A stretch of 64,000 bases of DNA from CAVUAT01 sp963848045 (lineage in GTDB: Bacteria; Actinomycetota; Thermoleophilia; Solirubrobacterales; 70-9): NCBI GenBank assembly GCA_963848045.1, contig CAWKCC010000005.1, positions 1-64,000 of the forward strand, given 5' to 3'. The stretch's first letter is position 1. Each line of letters begins with the position of its first letter. The notes beneath the pieces are model-generated. The model did no database searches. It was not told the origin of the DNA and saw nothing but the letters and a program-made list of their open reading frames with translations. Of the stretch, positions 16,323-22,789 are shown one piece after another. The translations under genes were made by a program, and so were the position numbers.

Positions 16323-17294
16323 ATGCGTCGAGCCGCACCAAACCCGTACCGCGCGCCGATCGCCGCGGTGCTGCTGCTGATCGCCCTCGGTGCCGCCTTT
16401 CTGCTCGCCTCCCCGTCGCCGGACGCGCGGGGGCAGGACGAGGACGCCGTCGCGGGAGCCGCCAAGGGCGGCAAGAAGAAGGGCGGCAAGAAGAAGGGCG
16501 GCCCGCCGAAGGTGATCGCCTCGGACACCGCGGCGGTCGCGAACCCGGTGCCCTTCTGGGGCCAGATCGAGTGCAAGAACGCCTCTCGCCACGAGCTGAT
16601 CGAGCAGGGTGGAGACCCTCACCCGACCACGACAGGCGCCCCCCAGGGAAACGATGCCTTCCGGCGCGTGCGTGTGCTCGACGGCGACGACTTCTACGGC
16701 GAGCGCTGCGAGCTGGGAGACAACAACCGCAAGGGCCCGACGGCCTTCTACCGCGAGGGCCGGCGGCGGGTGACGAGCATCTCCCTGCGGCTGCCCTCGC
16801 CGGGCTTCCCCCTCAACGCCTTCACCTGGCAGACGGTGATGCAGATGAAGCAGGCCGCACCCTCCGCCAACAGCGGCGGTAGCCCCATGATCGAGCTGGG
16901 CGCCTTCGACGGGCGCTGGCGTCTCTCCAAGAGCACCTCGACCGGGTTCACCATCGACTCGCGAAAGCTCTGGACCGCGCGAGCCACGCCGGGGGTCTGG
17001 ACGCGGTTCGCATTCGACATTCGCTACTCGCGGAAGTCACGCAAGGGCTTCATCAGGCTGAAGGCCGACCTCAACGGCGACTTCGACTACCTGGACCCCA
17101 AGGAGCGCAGCCGCCGGATCCGAACCCACACCCTGAAGACCGAGATCCGGGGGGGCGCCAAGGACGGGATTCGCGCCGGGCGCTCGATCCCCGACCACCT
17201 GCGGACCGGGATCTACCACGACCCGGCCGTCCCCTGCCCGCCGCCGGCCGGCTGCTTCATCGACATCGACAACGTGCAGGTCGTCGCGCCCTGA
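16323..17294 (+). CDS. Secreted polysaccharide-lyase-like (heparin lyase I-type) protein
   Basis: A 323-residue secreted protein. A signal peptide is at about 1-36 (RAPIAAVLLLIALGAAFLLA), followed by a Gly/Lys-rich linker and a single jelly-roll-like domain resembling polysaccharide lyase family PF14099 (heparin lyase I-like). It shares long blocks with the protein at 27400-28731, such as PFWG, DPHPT, DGDD, GERCE, QMKQA and DIDNVQV, so the two are paralogues. The D-L-N-G-D segment may bind calcium. The substrate is unknown. ATG 16317 is an alternative start. Confidence 0.72.
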   Translation: MRRAAPNPYRAPIAAVLLLIALGAAFLLASPSPDARGQDEDAVAGAAKGGKKKGGKKKGGPPKVIASDTAAVANPVPFWGQIECKNASRHELIEQGGDPHPTTTGAPQGNDAFRRVRVLDGDDFYGERCELGDNNRKGPTAFYREGRRRVTSISLRLPSPGFPLNAFTWQTVMQMKQAAPSANSGGSPMIELGAFDGRWRLSKSTSTGFTIDSRKLWTARATPGVWTRFAFDIRYSRKSRKGFIRLKADLNGDFDYLDPKERSRRIRTHTLKTEIRGGAKDGIRAGRSIPDHLRTGIYHDPAVPCPPPAGCFIDIDNVQVVAP

Positions 17295-17328
17295 GCCCGG
17301 CTCCGCGGGCCCGCCGCGGCGCTTGCAC

Positions 17329-17334
17329 TACCGT
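17329..17334 (+). promoter_or_regulatory. -10 element (TACCGT) of the RNase HI gene
   Basis: TACCGT ends 7 nt before GTG 17342. The other candidate start, GTG 17333, falls inside this element and so would not be on the transcript. Confidence 0.4.
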
Positions 17335-17341
17335 GCCGCCT

Positions 17342-17749
17342 GTGGCGAGCCGGATCGTTGTCAACGTGGACGGAGGCTCCCGGGGCAATCCCGGCCCGGC
17401 GGCGGTCGCGGCCGTCGCCCGGGACGAGACCGGCGCCGTGCTCGCCGAGCGCAGCGAGCTGATCGATGAGGCGACCAACAACGTCGCCGAGTACCGGGCG
17501 CTGCTGCTGGGGATCGGGCTGGCGAGCGAGCTGGGCGCTTCCGAGGTGGAGCTGGTCGGCGACTCCGAGCTGGTGGTCAAGCAGGTGCGCGGCGAGTACA
17601 AGGTCAAGCAGGATCACCTCCGCCCTCTGCACACGATGGTCATCGATGCGCTGCGAGAGCTCCCGGCCGAGTGGAGCATTCGAAGCGTGCCGCGCGAGCA
17701 GAATGTGCGCGCCGACGAGCTGGTAAACGAGGCGCTCGACTCCGTCTAG
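17342..17749 (+). CDS. Ribonuclease HI family protein
   Basis: A 135-residue RNase H-fold protein. It has the first catalytic Asp in VNVDGGSRGNPGPAA, the Glu in TNNVAEYRALLLG, the Asp in LVGDSELVVKQ and the last Asp in VRADELVNEAL, so the DEDD set is complete. It resembles the short archaeal-type/Rv2228c N-terminal RNase HI, which lacks the basic protrusion, and likely removes RNA from RNA-DNA hybrids. The GTG at 17342 is chosen because a -10 element sits 7 nt upstream. tRNA-Gly follows. Confidence 0.88.
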   Translation: MASRIVVNVDGGSRGNPGPAAVAAVARDETGAVLAERSELIDEATNNVAEYRALLLGIGLASELGASEVELVGDSELVVKQVRGEYKVKQDHLRPLHTMVIDALRELPAEWSIRSVPREQNVRADELVNEALDSV

Positions 17750-17812
17750 GCGTTCCTGGCACGGCCTCTGCCAGGCCTGCCTTGAGCGCCTCGTCGTCGA
17801 TCGGCACCAGCC

Positions 17813-17818
17813 TATACT
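17813..17818 (+). promoter_or_regulatory. -10 element (TATACT) of tRNA-Gly
   Basis: TATACT lies 9 nt upstream of the mature tRNA 5' end. No good TTGACA-type -35 is seen at 16-18 nt spacing. Confidence 0.5.
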
Positions 17819-17827
17819 TGCCCTCGC

Positions 17828-17901
17828 GCGGCTGTAGCTCAGTTGGCTAGAGCGTCTGCTTGCCATGCAGAAGGTCGTGGGTTCGAATCCCATCAGCCGC
17901 T
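17828..17901 (+). tRNA. tRNA-Gly (anticodon GCC)
   Basis: A full cloverleaf of 74 nt. The 7-bp acceptor GCGGCTG pairs with CAGCCGC, the D-arm is GCTC/GAGC, the anticodon loop is TTGCCAT (anticodon GCC), the T-loop is TTCGAAT and the discriminator base is T. CCA is not encoded. Confidence 0.97.
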
Positions 17902-17942
17902 TTTGCCCGAGTGCCCTTCACGGGGCTTCCCACGGAGGTGGC

Positions 17943-18401
17943 GTGGCGTACACCAACATCGAGGGACGTCAGAAGCTGCTCGACGCCCTCACAGAGGCCA
18001 CGGACGAGATCGGCGCGGCGCTCGCCTCGCTGGGCGCAGCCTACGAGCAGGTCGACGATCGGACCGCCGAGCGGCTCGAGCAGAACCTGTTCGGCCCGGT
18101 GCAGCGAGCCTACGGGCGCGCCAAGCGCGCCCACGCTGAGTTCGCCGCCCGGCACAGCCTCGACGGGCGCAGCTTTGCGCAGCCGGCGCAGCCTCCCGCG
18201 GCGCTCAAGGCCCGCGAGCTGATCGAGAGCGCCGACTCGATGGCCCTGAGGGCCGATGAGTCCCTGGCGGCGCTCCAGGACGAGCAGGCCCTGGTCGAGG
18301 TCGGCGACGTGGAGCTGCGCTTGGGCGTGGCCGGCGTGCGCGAGGCGCTCGGGGTCGTCCCGCGGCGAACCGAAGAGCTGCTCAACACCCTCGGCCGCTA
18401 G
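17943..18401 (+). CDS. Hypothetical helical protein
   Basis: A 152-residue, mostly alpha-helical, acidic soluble protein of unknown family. Heptad-like hydrophobic spacing runs through most of its length (for example LLDALTEATDEIGAALASLG and ALQDEQALVEVGDVELRLG), which suggests a helical bundle or coiled coil. The GTG start has GGAGG 4 nt upstream. In-frame starts further up would lie inside tRNA-Gly. It is sandwiched between the Gly and Cys tRNA genes and may be read through from the tRNA promoter. Confidence 0.72.
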   Translation: MAYTNIEGRQKLLDALTEATDEIGAALASLGAAYEQVDDRTAERLEQNLFGPVQRAYGRAKRAHAEFAARHSLDGRSFAQPAQPPAALKARELIESADSMALRADESLAALQDEQALVEVGDVELRLGVAGVREALGVVPRRTEELLNTLGR

Positions 18402-18431
18402 GTTCTCGCCCGGCTACGCTTGCCCCCGCAC

Positions 18432-18502
18432 GGCGCCTTGGCGGAGTGGCTACGCAGCGGCCTGCAAAGCCGTTTACACCGGTTCGATTCCGGTAGGCGC
18501 CT
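18432..18502 (+). tRNA. tRNA-Cys (anticodon GCA)
   Basis: A cloverleaf of 71 nt. The acceptor GGCGCCT pairs with AGGCGCC, the anticodon loop is CTGCAAA (anticodon GCA), the T-arm is CCGG-TTCGATT-CCGG and the discriminator base is T (U73), as expected for Cys. CCA is not encoded. Confidence 0.96.
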
Positions 18503-18513
18503 CTCAGAAGCCA

Positions 18514-19602
18514 CTAGGGCTCGCCCGCCCGCCGTCGATCCGCGAGCCGTAGTCCGTCGCTGGGGATCTGGGGCGCGGAGGCGCGGAACGCGGGCACGAT
18601 CTCGGCGGTGATCAGCCCGCGCTCGGGCGTGGCCTGGTCGAGGAGCTCGAACCAGCGCGGGGTGCGGGAGGGGATGTCCACTACGACGGTGAGTGTCGGA
18701 ACGCGACGGCGCATCGTCCAGAAGGTGTCGCCGTGGGGTTCGTGGTCGCCGTGATAGCCCCAGATCCCGCGCAGCGCCGTGGCGCCGGCTGCGCCCTCGC
18801 CTCGAAGTCGCCTGACAGCCTCGATGTGCACCGGCCGGCCCCGGAAGTGGTTCTGCTCCGCGGAGTAGAGCATCAGCTTCTGCAGGCGATCGAGGCCGCC
18901 GCGGCCGGCATCGGGGAGCTCGGCGGGCTCGGCCAGCCTCTCGCCGTCGCGCTTCAGCACGCGCACGCGCTCGAGGGTCATCACCGGCTCGCCGAGCGAG
19001 GATGCGAGCGCCGGCATGGCCGCCGCGATCCGCTCGCCCGAGCCCACGGAGATGACCATCGCCGGCACATCCGCGTTGCGCGAGAAGAAGCGCGCCCGGC
19101 GCCGGGACCCGCCGATGGTCCCGTCCACGCCCAGCAGCACGGTGGCTCCGCTGACGCCCATGTCGTGGAGCATCCCGACAGCCGCCTCGTAGGCCGGCCG
19201 GCCGCTGACCCGGATCCCACGACCGATGTACAAGGTGAGCTTCGTGGCCTCGTCGAGCTGATCGGAGAGTCGCGGGGCCCCGCCCCCTCCGTCCGGCATC
19301 CGCACCCGCTCCACGGTGAGCAGTCCGGCGAAGTTGATCTCCTGGACGTCGGCCAGCGCGCTCTCGATCCGCTCGTGCCCGTCGACCGCCACCGCGACCA
19401 GCGGCAGGTCCTCGGAGAGGGTCAGCAGGCGGTCCGTGCGCAGCTGGTGCTTGCCGCCGAAGCCCTCGACGCCGCGCATCAGCACGCTGACGGCGAGGCC
19501 GTGGCGCTCGAAGAGGTCGAGCAGGCGGTCGGCCAGGAACTGGCCCTCGACGCGGTCGCGCTCGCCGAAGTAGACGGTCAGCTTCAGGCAGTCGGCGCTC
19601 AC
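18514..19602 (-). CDS. Triplicated DUF190 (PII-like) protein in fluoride operon
   Basis: DUF190 proteins are usually about 100-110 residues and adopt a PII-like ferredoxin fold. This 362-residue protein carries three tandem copies at about residues 5-102, 119-216 and 240-338. Each opens with a LKLTVYFGE-type strand (KLTVY, KLTLY, KLMLY) and ends with an ERVR-like or AEIV strand. Because PII proteins are trimers, the chain may form a pseudo-trimer by itself (inference). The GTG start overlaps the FluC stop (GTGA), so it is translated with the fluoride channels and may sense or modulate fluoride export. A longer frame from 19632 would overlap fluC further and is less likely. Confidence 0.88.
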   Translation of the reverse strand: MSADCLKLTVYFGERDRVEGQFLADRLLDLFERHGLAVSVLMRGVEGFGGKHQLRTDRLLTLSEDLPLVAVAVDGHERIESALADVQEINFAGLLTVERVRMPDGGGGAPRLSDQLDEATKLTLYIGRGIRVSGRPAYEAAVGMLHDMGVSGATVLLGVDGTIGGSRRRARFFSRNADVPAMVISVGSGERIAAAMPALASSLGEPVMTLERVRVLKRDGERLAEPAELPDAGRGGLDRLQKLMLYSAEQNHFRGRPVHIEAVRRLRGEGAAGATALRGIWGYHGDHEPHGDTFWTMRRRVPTLTVVVDIPSRTPRWFELLDQATPERGLITAEIVPAFRASAPQIPSDGLRLADRRRAGEP

Positions 19603-19964
19603 AGCGCGCCTCCGATCAGGGTCCCCAGCCATGCGATCGCGACCCCGAGCACGAGGCTGAGGATGAAGTTGGCTGCGGCGAGGGAGAACTCGCCGTCCTC
19701 GGCGAGCCTGTCGCTCTCCAGGGCCCAGGTGCTGAAGGTGGTGTAGGCGCCGATCAGCCCCGTCGCGGCGAGCAGCAGCAGGTCCGGGTCGTCGGTCGCT
19801 CCGGCCAGCACGCCGAGCGCGAACGCTCCGCTGATATTGACGGCGAAGGTGCCCACCGGGAAGCTCGTCTGGACGCGACCGGCGAGGGCTCCGTCGAGCA
19901 GGAAGCGGGCGAGCGCCCCGAGACCGCCGAGCGCGCCGACGCTGAGCCAGAGCGGCAGGCTCAT
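19599..19964 (-). CDS. fluC: Fluoride channel subunit FluC/CrcB (second copy)
   Basis: A 121-residue membrane protein with four hydrophobic helices and the FluC signatures GALGGLGALARFLLDG, FPVGTFAVNISGAFALG and TGLIGAYTTFSTWALE, the last bearing the conserved Phe/Thr pore segment. FluC works as an antiparallel dimer that lets fluoride leave the cell. With the adjacent homologue it probably forms a heterodimer. The ATG overlaps the upstream fluC stop (ATGA), and the DUF190 gene overlaps its own stop. The operon has a fluoride riboswitch. Confidence 0.93.
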   Translation of the reverse strand: MSLPLWLSVGALGGLGALARFLLDGALAGRVQTSFPVGTFAVNISGAFALGVLAGATDDPDLLLLAATGLIGAYTTFSTWALESDRLAEDGEFSLAAANFILSLVLGVAIAWLGTLIGGAL

Positions 19965-20356
19965 CGCACGAACCTGACCCGGCGCACGAGATTGGTGGCG
20001 AGCGCCACCGCGAACAGGCCGGCGAAGATGCTGGCGCTCGCGTAGCCGAGCGCCAGCGCCGTGTGGCCGGCCTCGAGCATCCGCACCAGCTCGAGCTGCA
20101 TGGTCGAGAAGGTGGTCAGCGCACCGCACAGGCCCGTGCCCAGCAGCGGGCGCCGATAGGCCGAGAGCGGGAGCCGCTCCTGCAGGCGGGTCGTGAAGTA
20201 CCCGAGAGCGAACGCTCCGAGCACGTTGGCGATGAAGGTCGGCCACGGCCACTCGGCGAGATCGTGGGGCAGGAGCTCAACCAGCCCCGCCCGCAGCATC
20301 GCGCCGATGATGCCGCCGGTGAAGACCGCGATCAGCTCGCGGCGATCAGCGCCCAC
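19961..20356 (-). CDS. fluC: Fluoride channel subunit FluC/CrcB (first copy)
   Basis: A 131-residue FluC/CrcB homologue with four predicted helices. Signatures are GGIIGAMLRAGL, WPTFIANVLGAFALGY and TGLCGALTTFSTMQLE. It is the first gene after the fluoride riboswitch. The start is GTG 20356 with a GGAGG 7 nt upstream. It pairs with the second copy, which overlaps its stop codon, as in Gram-positive bacteria that use two different FluC subunits. Confidence 0.93.
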   Translation of the reverse strand: MGADRRELIAVFTGGIIGAMLRAGLVELLPHDLAEWPWPTFIANVLGAFALGYFTTRLQERLPLSAYRRPLLGTGLCGALTTFSTMQLELVRMLEAGHTALALGYASASIFAGLFAVALATNLVRRVRFVR

Positions 20357-20465
20357 GCCCCGACCTCCGGGTTCTCAGGCGGGATCCCATGGGAGAGTCC
20401 GGCGTCAACGAACGAGGCTGAAGGGCGAACGCGGGCACGACACTCCTACGAGTCGAGGTGGTCTC

Positions 20466-20530
20466 GCAGGAGCCATCAGCGTCCCGGCGCGGTTCGCGTC
20501 CCCGAGAGGACGACCAGCGGGCCCCATCGC
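20466..20530 (-). promoter_or_regulatory. Fluoride riboswitch (crcB motif)
   Basis: Read on the minus strand, the 5' part GCGATGGGGCCCGC (20530-20517) and the 3' part GCTGATGGCTCCTGC (20480-20466) match the conserved halves of the fluoride riboswitch, and AACCGC between them fits the conserved internal segment. GGGGCC can pair with GGCTCC to make the expected long-range helix. A small extra hairpin (GTCC/GGAC) is inserted between the halves. It lies about 110 nt upstream of the fluC start, which confirms the operon's function. Confidence 0.8.
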
Positions 20531-20548
20531 TTCCGGGGATGCTAGTCG

Positions 20549-20567
20549 CGCCCGAGCACCTCGGGCG
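20549..20567. other. 8-bp hairpin between DUF2188 gene and fluoride riboswitch
   Basis: CGCCCGAG and CTCGGGCG form a perfect 8-bp stem with a 3-nt loop. There is no T-run. It could end transcription of the DUF2188 gene or separate it from the fluC transcript. Confidence 0.35.
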
Positions 20568-20603
20568 GGAGATCTCTCCCGGGCGGCAACCCGGGCGCCG
20601 GCC

Positions 20604-20801
20604 TCAGTACGAGGTCGTGCGGGCGATCACTCCGTCGGACTTGTGGACCACGTGGTCAGCTCCGCGCTCGATCGCGACCTTGCGGCCGGCCTTCTCGGCG
20701 AGGGCCTTGGTGCGGTGGTTGCTGATGCGGCGGTGATTGGCCGCCTTGTTCGCCCACCCCTTCTCCGTGGGGACGGTGTGGACTTCCTTGCGTGCTGCCA
20801 T
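20604..20801 (-). CDS. DUF2188 family protein
   Basis: A 65-residue basic protein of the DUF2188 family, recognised by the HTVPTEKGWANKAANH start and the HVVHKSDGVI end. Its function is unknown; such small proteins are often stress-related or DNA-associated, but nothing here proves that. The ATG has GGAGGT 5 nt upstream. A TATACA -10 element lies inside an 8-bp palindrome upstream, suggesting repression by a dimeric regulator. Confidence 0.85.
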   Translation of the reverse strand: MAARKEVHTVPTEKGWANKAANHRRISNHRTKALAEKAGRKVAIERGADHVVHKSDGVIARTTSY

Positions 20802-20818
20802 GAGTGACCTCCACTAAT

Positions 20819-20848
20819 CGGTCTATTGAGTGCACCGTGTATAGACCG
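20819..20848. promoter_or_regulatory. Palindromic operator overlapping the DUF2188 promoter
   Basis: CGGTCTAT (20819-20826) and ATAGACCG (20841-20848) form a perfect inverted repeat with a 14-bp spacer. The minus-strand -10 sequence TATACA (20838-20843) lies within it, so a bound dimer would block transcription. The regulator is not in the window. Confidence 0.5.
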
Positions 20849-20876
20849 GGGCGCGGACGGAGGCACGCGGAGCGAG

Positions 20877-21293
20877 CTAGAGGCCGGCGCCGCTCTCGTA
20901 CGGCTCGCCCGGGGTGCCGCCGATCGCCAGCAGCCGCAGGCCGTCGGGACCGGGGAGGACCTTGCGAGTGACGTCCGGGCCGACCCGCGCGATGTGGTCA
21001 GCGTCGAGCGGGTATTCGGCGCCGCCCGCGATCAGCGTCCCGGAGCCTCGCAGCGCGACGTAGACCTCCTCCTGGCCCAGCTGCTCGGGGCGCTTCGCGA
21101 ACATTGTGCCCCCGATGCCGTCGGGGGAGTGGTCGTGCTCCGGGTAGGCCCCGGCACCCGGCTCGAGCTCGATGATCGAGATGCCGAAGGCGCTGACATC
21201 GAGGCCGGCCGCGACCCGGCGCATGCTCACCCCCTCGAGCATGCCGCTCAGTGTCTCGAGCTCCTCGATCCGCTTCAGGTCGACGTCGGGCAC
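20877..21293 (-). CDS. Cupin domain protein
   Basis: A 138-residue single-domain cupin. Motif 1 contains PEHDHSPDG and motif 2 contains LRLLAIGGTPG; between them is EEVYVALRGSGTLIAG. Some metal-binding positions are not classical, so enzyme activity is uncertain. The GTG at 21293 is preferred because a TAGGTT -10 element ends 8 nt upstream on the same strand. A TTG at 21335 would start right at the foot of a terminator hairpin. No pathway link is visible. Confidence 0.75.
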   Translation of the reverse strand: MPDVDLKRIEELETLSGMLEGVSMRRVAAGLDVSAFGISIIELEPGAGAYPEHDHSPDGIGGTMFAKRPEQLGQEEVYVALRGSGTLIAGGAEYPLDADHIARVGPDVTRKVLPGPDGLRLLAIGGTPGEPYESGAGL

Positions 21294-21301
21294 CGCCGCG
21301 A

Positions 21302-21307
21302 AACCTA
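21302..21307 (-). promoter_or_regulatory. -10 element (TAGGTT) of the cupin gene
   Basis: TAGGTT on the minus strand ends 8 nt before GTG 21293. It supports both a separate promoter after the upstream terminator and a leaderless start. Confidence 0.4.
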
Positions 21308-21338
21308 GCCGGTAGCGCTCGGGCGAGCGCGACAACGG

Positions 21339-21364
21339 AAAAGGGCCCCGGTGAGGGGGCCCTT
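21339..21364 (-). terminator. Rho-independent terminator of the candidate small RNA
   Basis: On the minus strand AAGGGCCCC pairs with GGGGCCCTT in a perfect 9-bp stem with a 6-nt loop, followed directly by TTTTCC. The direction of the T-run shows that it stops leftward transcription arriving from 21365-21480. Confidence 0.7.
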
Positions 21365-21470
21365 GTGTTCCGAAAGGACGTGCCGCCGGGGAGAGTGTCC
21401 CCGGCCCGTCGGCCCTTCAAGTTCTGATCGGCTCCAATCGACCGGACTTCGGTGCGACTTGAGCCTGTCA
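21339..21470 (-). ncRNA. Candidate structured small RNA
   Basis: The 318-bp gap between the cupin and epimerase genes holds no good open frame but is highly structured on the minus strand. A TAGTGT -10 element (21480-21475) precedes a region with the pairs TCAAGT (21462-21457)/ACTTGA (21422-21417) and GCCGGGGA (21405-21398)/TCCCCGGC (21392-21385, loop of 5), and it ends in the terminator at 21364-21339. The cupin gene has its own promoter beyond the terminator, so this looks like a free-standing RNA of about 130 nt. It does not show the core motifs of SRP RNA, RNase P, tmRNA or a riboswitch known to me. Confidence 0.5.
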
Positions 21471-21599
21471 GGGAACACTAACACCCCTGTGCGGCAAATG
21501 TTGCGCTCCCTCCTCAAATGCGGGGGAAAACTTGCATCCCCGATGATGAGCAGGCCCTCGCAGATCCTGGCCGTTGAGCCAGCCTCGGCGCCGGCTGGA

Positions 21600-21605
21600 T
21601 AGGAT
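21600..21605 (+). promoter_or_regulatory. -10 element (TAGGAT) of the epimerase gene
   Basis: TAGGAT ends 6 nt before GTG 21612, the spacing expected for a leaderless transcript. Confidence 0.45.
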
Positions 21606-21611
21606 GCAGCC

Positions 21612-22604
21612 GTGCGCTACCTGATCACAGGCGGTTCGGGCTACATCGGCGGCAGGCTGATCGACGATCTCTCGGCTCGTGAGGAGACCGAGCTGATCGT
21701 GATTGTGGACGTCAACCCGCCCAAGCGCCACTGGGCGAAGACCCAGTACGTGAAGGGCGACGTGCGCGATCGCAACGGCACGCGAGAGCTGCTGAAGCGC
21801 CACGAGATCGATTGCCTGATCCACCTCGCCTTCATCCTCGAGCCGCTCCACGACGAGGCGACGATGTACGACGTCGACGTCAACGGCACCCAGGCCACCC
21901 TCTGGGCCGCCTCCGAGGCGGGGATCAAGCAGGTGGTGGTCACCTCCTCGGCCTCGGCCTACGGCGCCTGGCCGGACAACCCCAAGCCGATCGCCGAGGA
22001 TTGGCCGGTGCGCGGCGCGCCCGACTTCTCCTACGCCCGCGACAAGGCCGAGGCGGATCGGATCTGCCAGATCTGGGCGGCCGAGCACCCAGATGCGGTG
22101 ACCACTTGGGTGCGCCCCTGCATCGTCTTCGGCCCCAACGTCAGCAACTACCTGGTGCGCACCTTCGAGAACGCTCCCTTCCTGCCCCTCCTGGACGGCC
22201 ACGACGAGGAGTTCCAGCTCGTGCACGAGGACGACGTGGTCAGCGCCCTGATCTCGCTGATCGACGCCAAGGCGCCCGGCGCCTTCAACCTCGCCGGCGA
22301 CGGCCTCATGACCTGGGGCCAGGCCGCCGGCATGATCGGTCTCAAGACCCGCGTTGTCTCGATGAAGGCGATGAAGCGCTTCAACGGCGCGCTCTGGCGG
22401 ATGCGGGTGCCGCGCACCGAGGCGCCCCCTGGCAATCTGGCCTTCCTGCGCTATCCCTGGGTGGTCTCGACCGAGAAGCTGAAGTCCACGACCGGCTGGC
22501 AGCCGCGTTTCGACACGCTCGAGACCTTCAAGGTGACGATGCGCGCCAAGGGCAAGCTCGGCCCCGAGCCGAGCGTCGAGGCGCCCCGCGCGCCCGTCGC
22601 CTGA
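21612..22604 (+). CDS. NAD-dependent epimerase/dehydratase (extended SDR)
   Basis: A 330-residue extended short-chain dehydrogenase. The nucleotide-binding motif GGSGYIGG is at residues 7-14, the catalytic Ser/Tyr/Lys are in SSASAYG and YARDKAEAD, and HEDDVV is the usual late motif. It resembles sugar-nucleotide epimerases, but the substrate cannot be told: no sugar gene is adjacent, and SDRs of this type also act on other compounds. It begins with GTG, probably without a leader, and is followed by tRNA-Val. Confidence 0.85.
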   Translation: MRYLITGGSGYIGGRLIDDLSAREETELIVIVDVNPPKRHWAKTQYVKGDVRDRNGTRELLKRHEIDCLIHLAFILEPLHDEATMYDVDVNGTQATLWAASEAGIKQVVVTSSASAYGAWPDNPKPIAEDWPVRGAPDFSYARDKAEADRICQIWAAEHPDAVTTWVRPCIVFGPNVSNYLVRTFENAPFLPLLDGHDEEFQLVHEDDVVSALISLIDAKAPGAFNLAGDGLMTWGQAAGMIGLKTRVVSMKAMKRFNGALWRMRVPRTEAPPGNLAFLRYPWVVSTEKLKSTTGWQPRFDTLETFKVTMRAKGKLGPEPSVEAPRAPVA

Positions 22605-22661
22605 GCGCCCTCGCGCTCGGCGGCTTCGCCCCGGGCCGCTGCTAAGTTTTCGACTCCCCTG

Positions 22662-22734
22662 GGGCGCTTAGCTCAGTTGGGAGAGCGCCAGCTCGACAAG
22701 CTGGAGGTCACTGGTTCGAGCCCAGTAGCGCCCA
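22662..22734 (+). tRNA. tRNA-Val (anticodon GAC), unusual C33
   Basis: A cloverleaf of 73 nt. The acceptor GGGCGCT pairs with AGCGCCC, the D-arm is GCTC/GAGC, the anticodon stem is CCAGC/GCTGG with loop TCGACAA, the T-loop is TTCGAGC and A73 is the discriminator base. In the standard register the anticodon is GAC (Val), but position 33, almost always U, is C. Confidence 0.93.
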
Positions 22735-22789
22735 CCTCTAGGAAGCCCCACGCTCAGCCGGCGAATCTCGCTAGGGCCGGCGAGTCTCG

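Noticed and set aside
22662..22734. Reading the tRNA as Ser (CGA) to restore a U33.
   Set aside because: The register would break the 5-bp anticodon stem, and there is no long variable arm as in tRNA-Ser; A73 and GAC fit Val.
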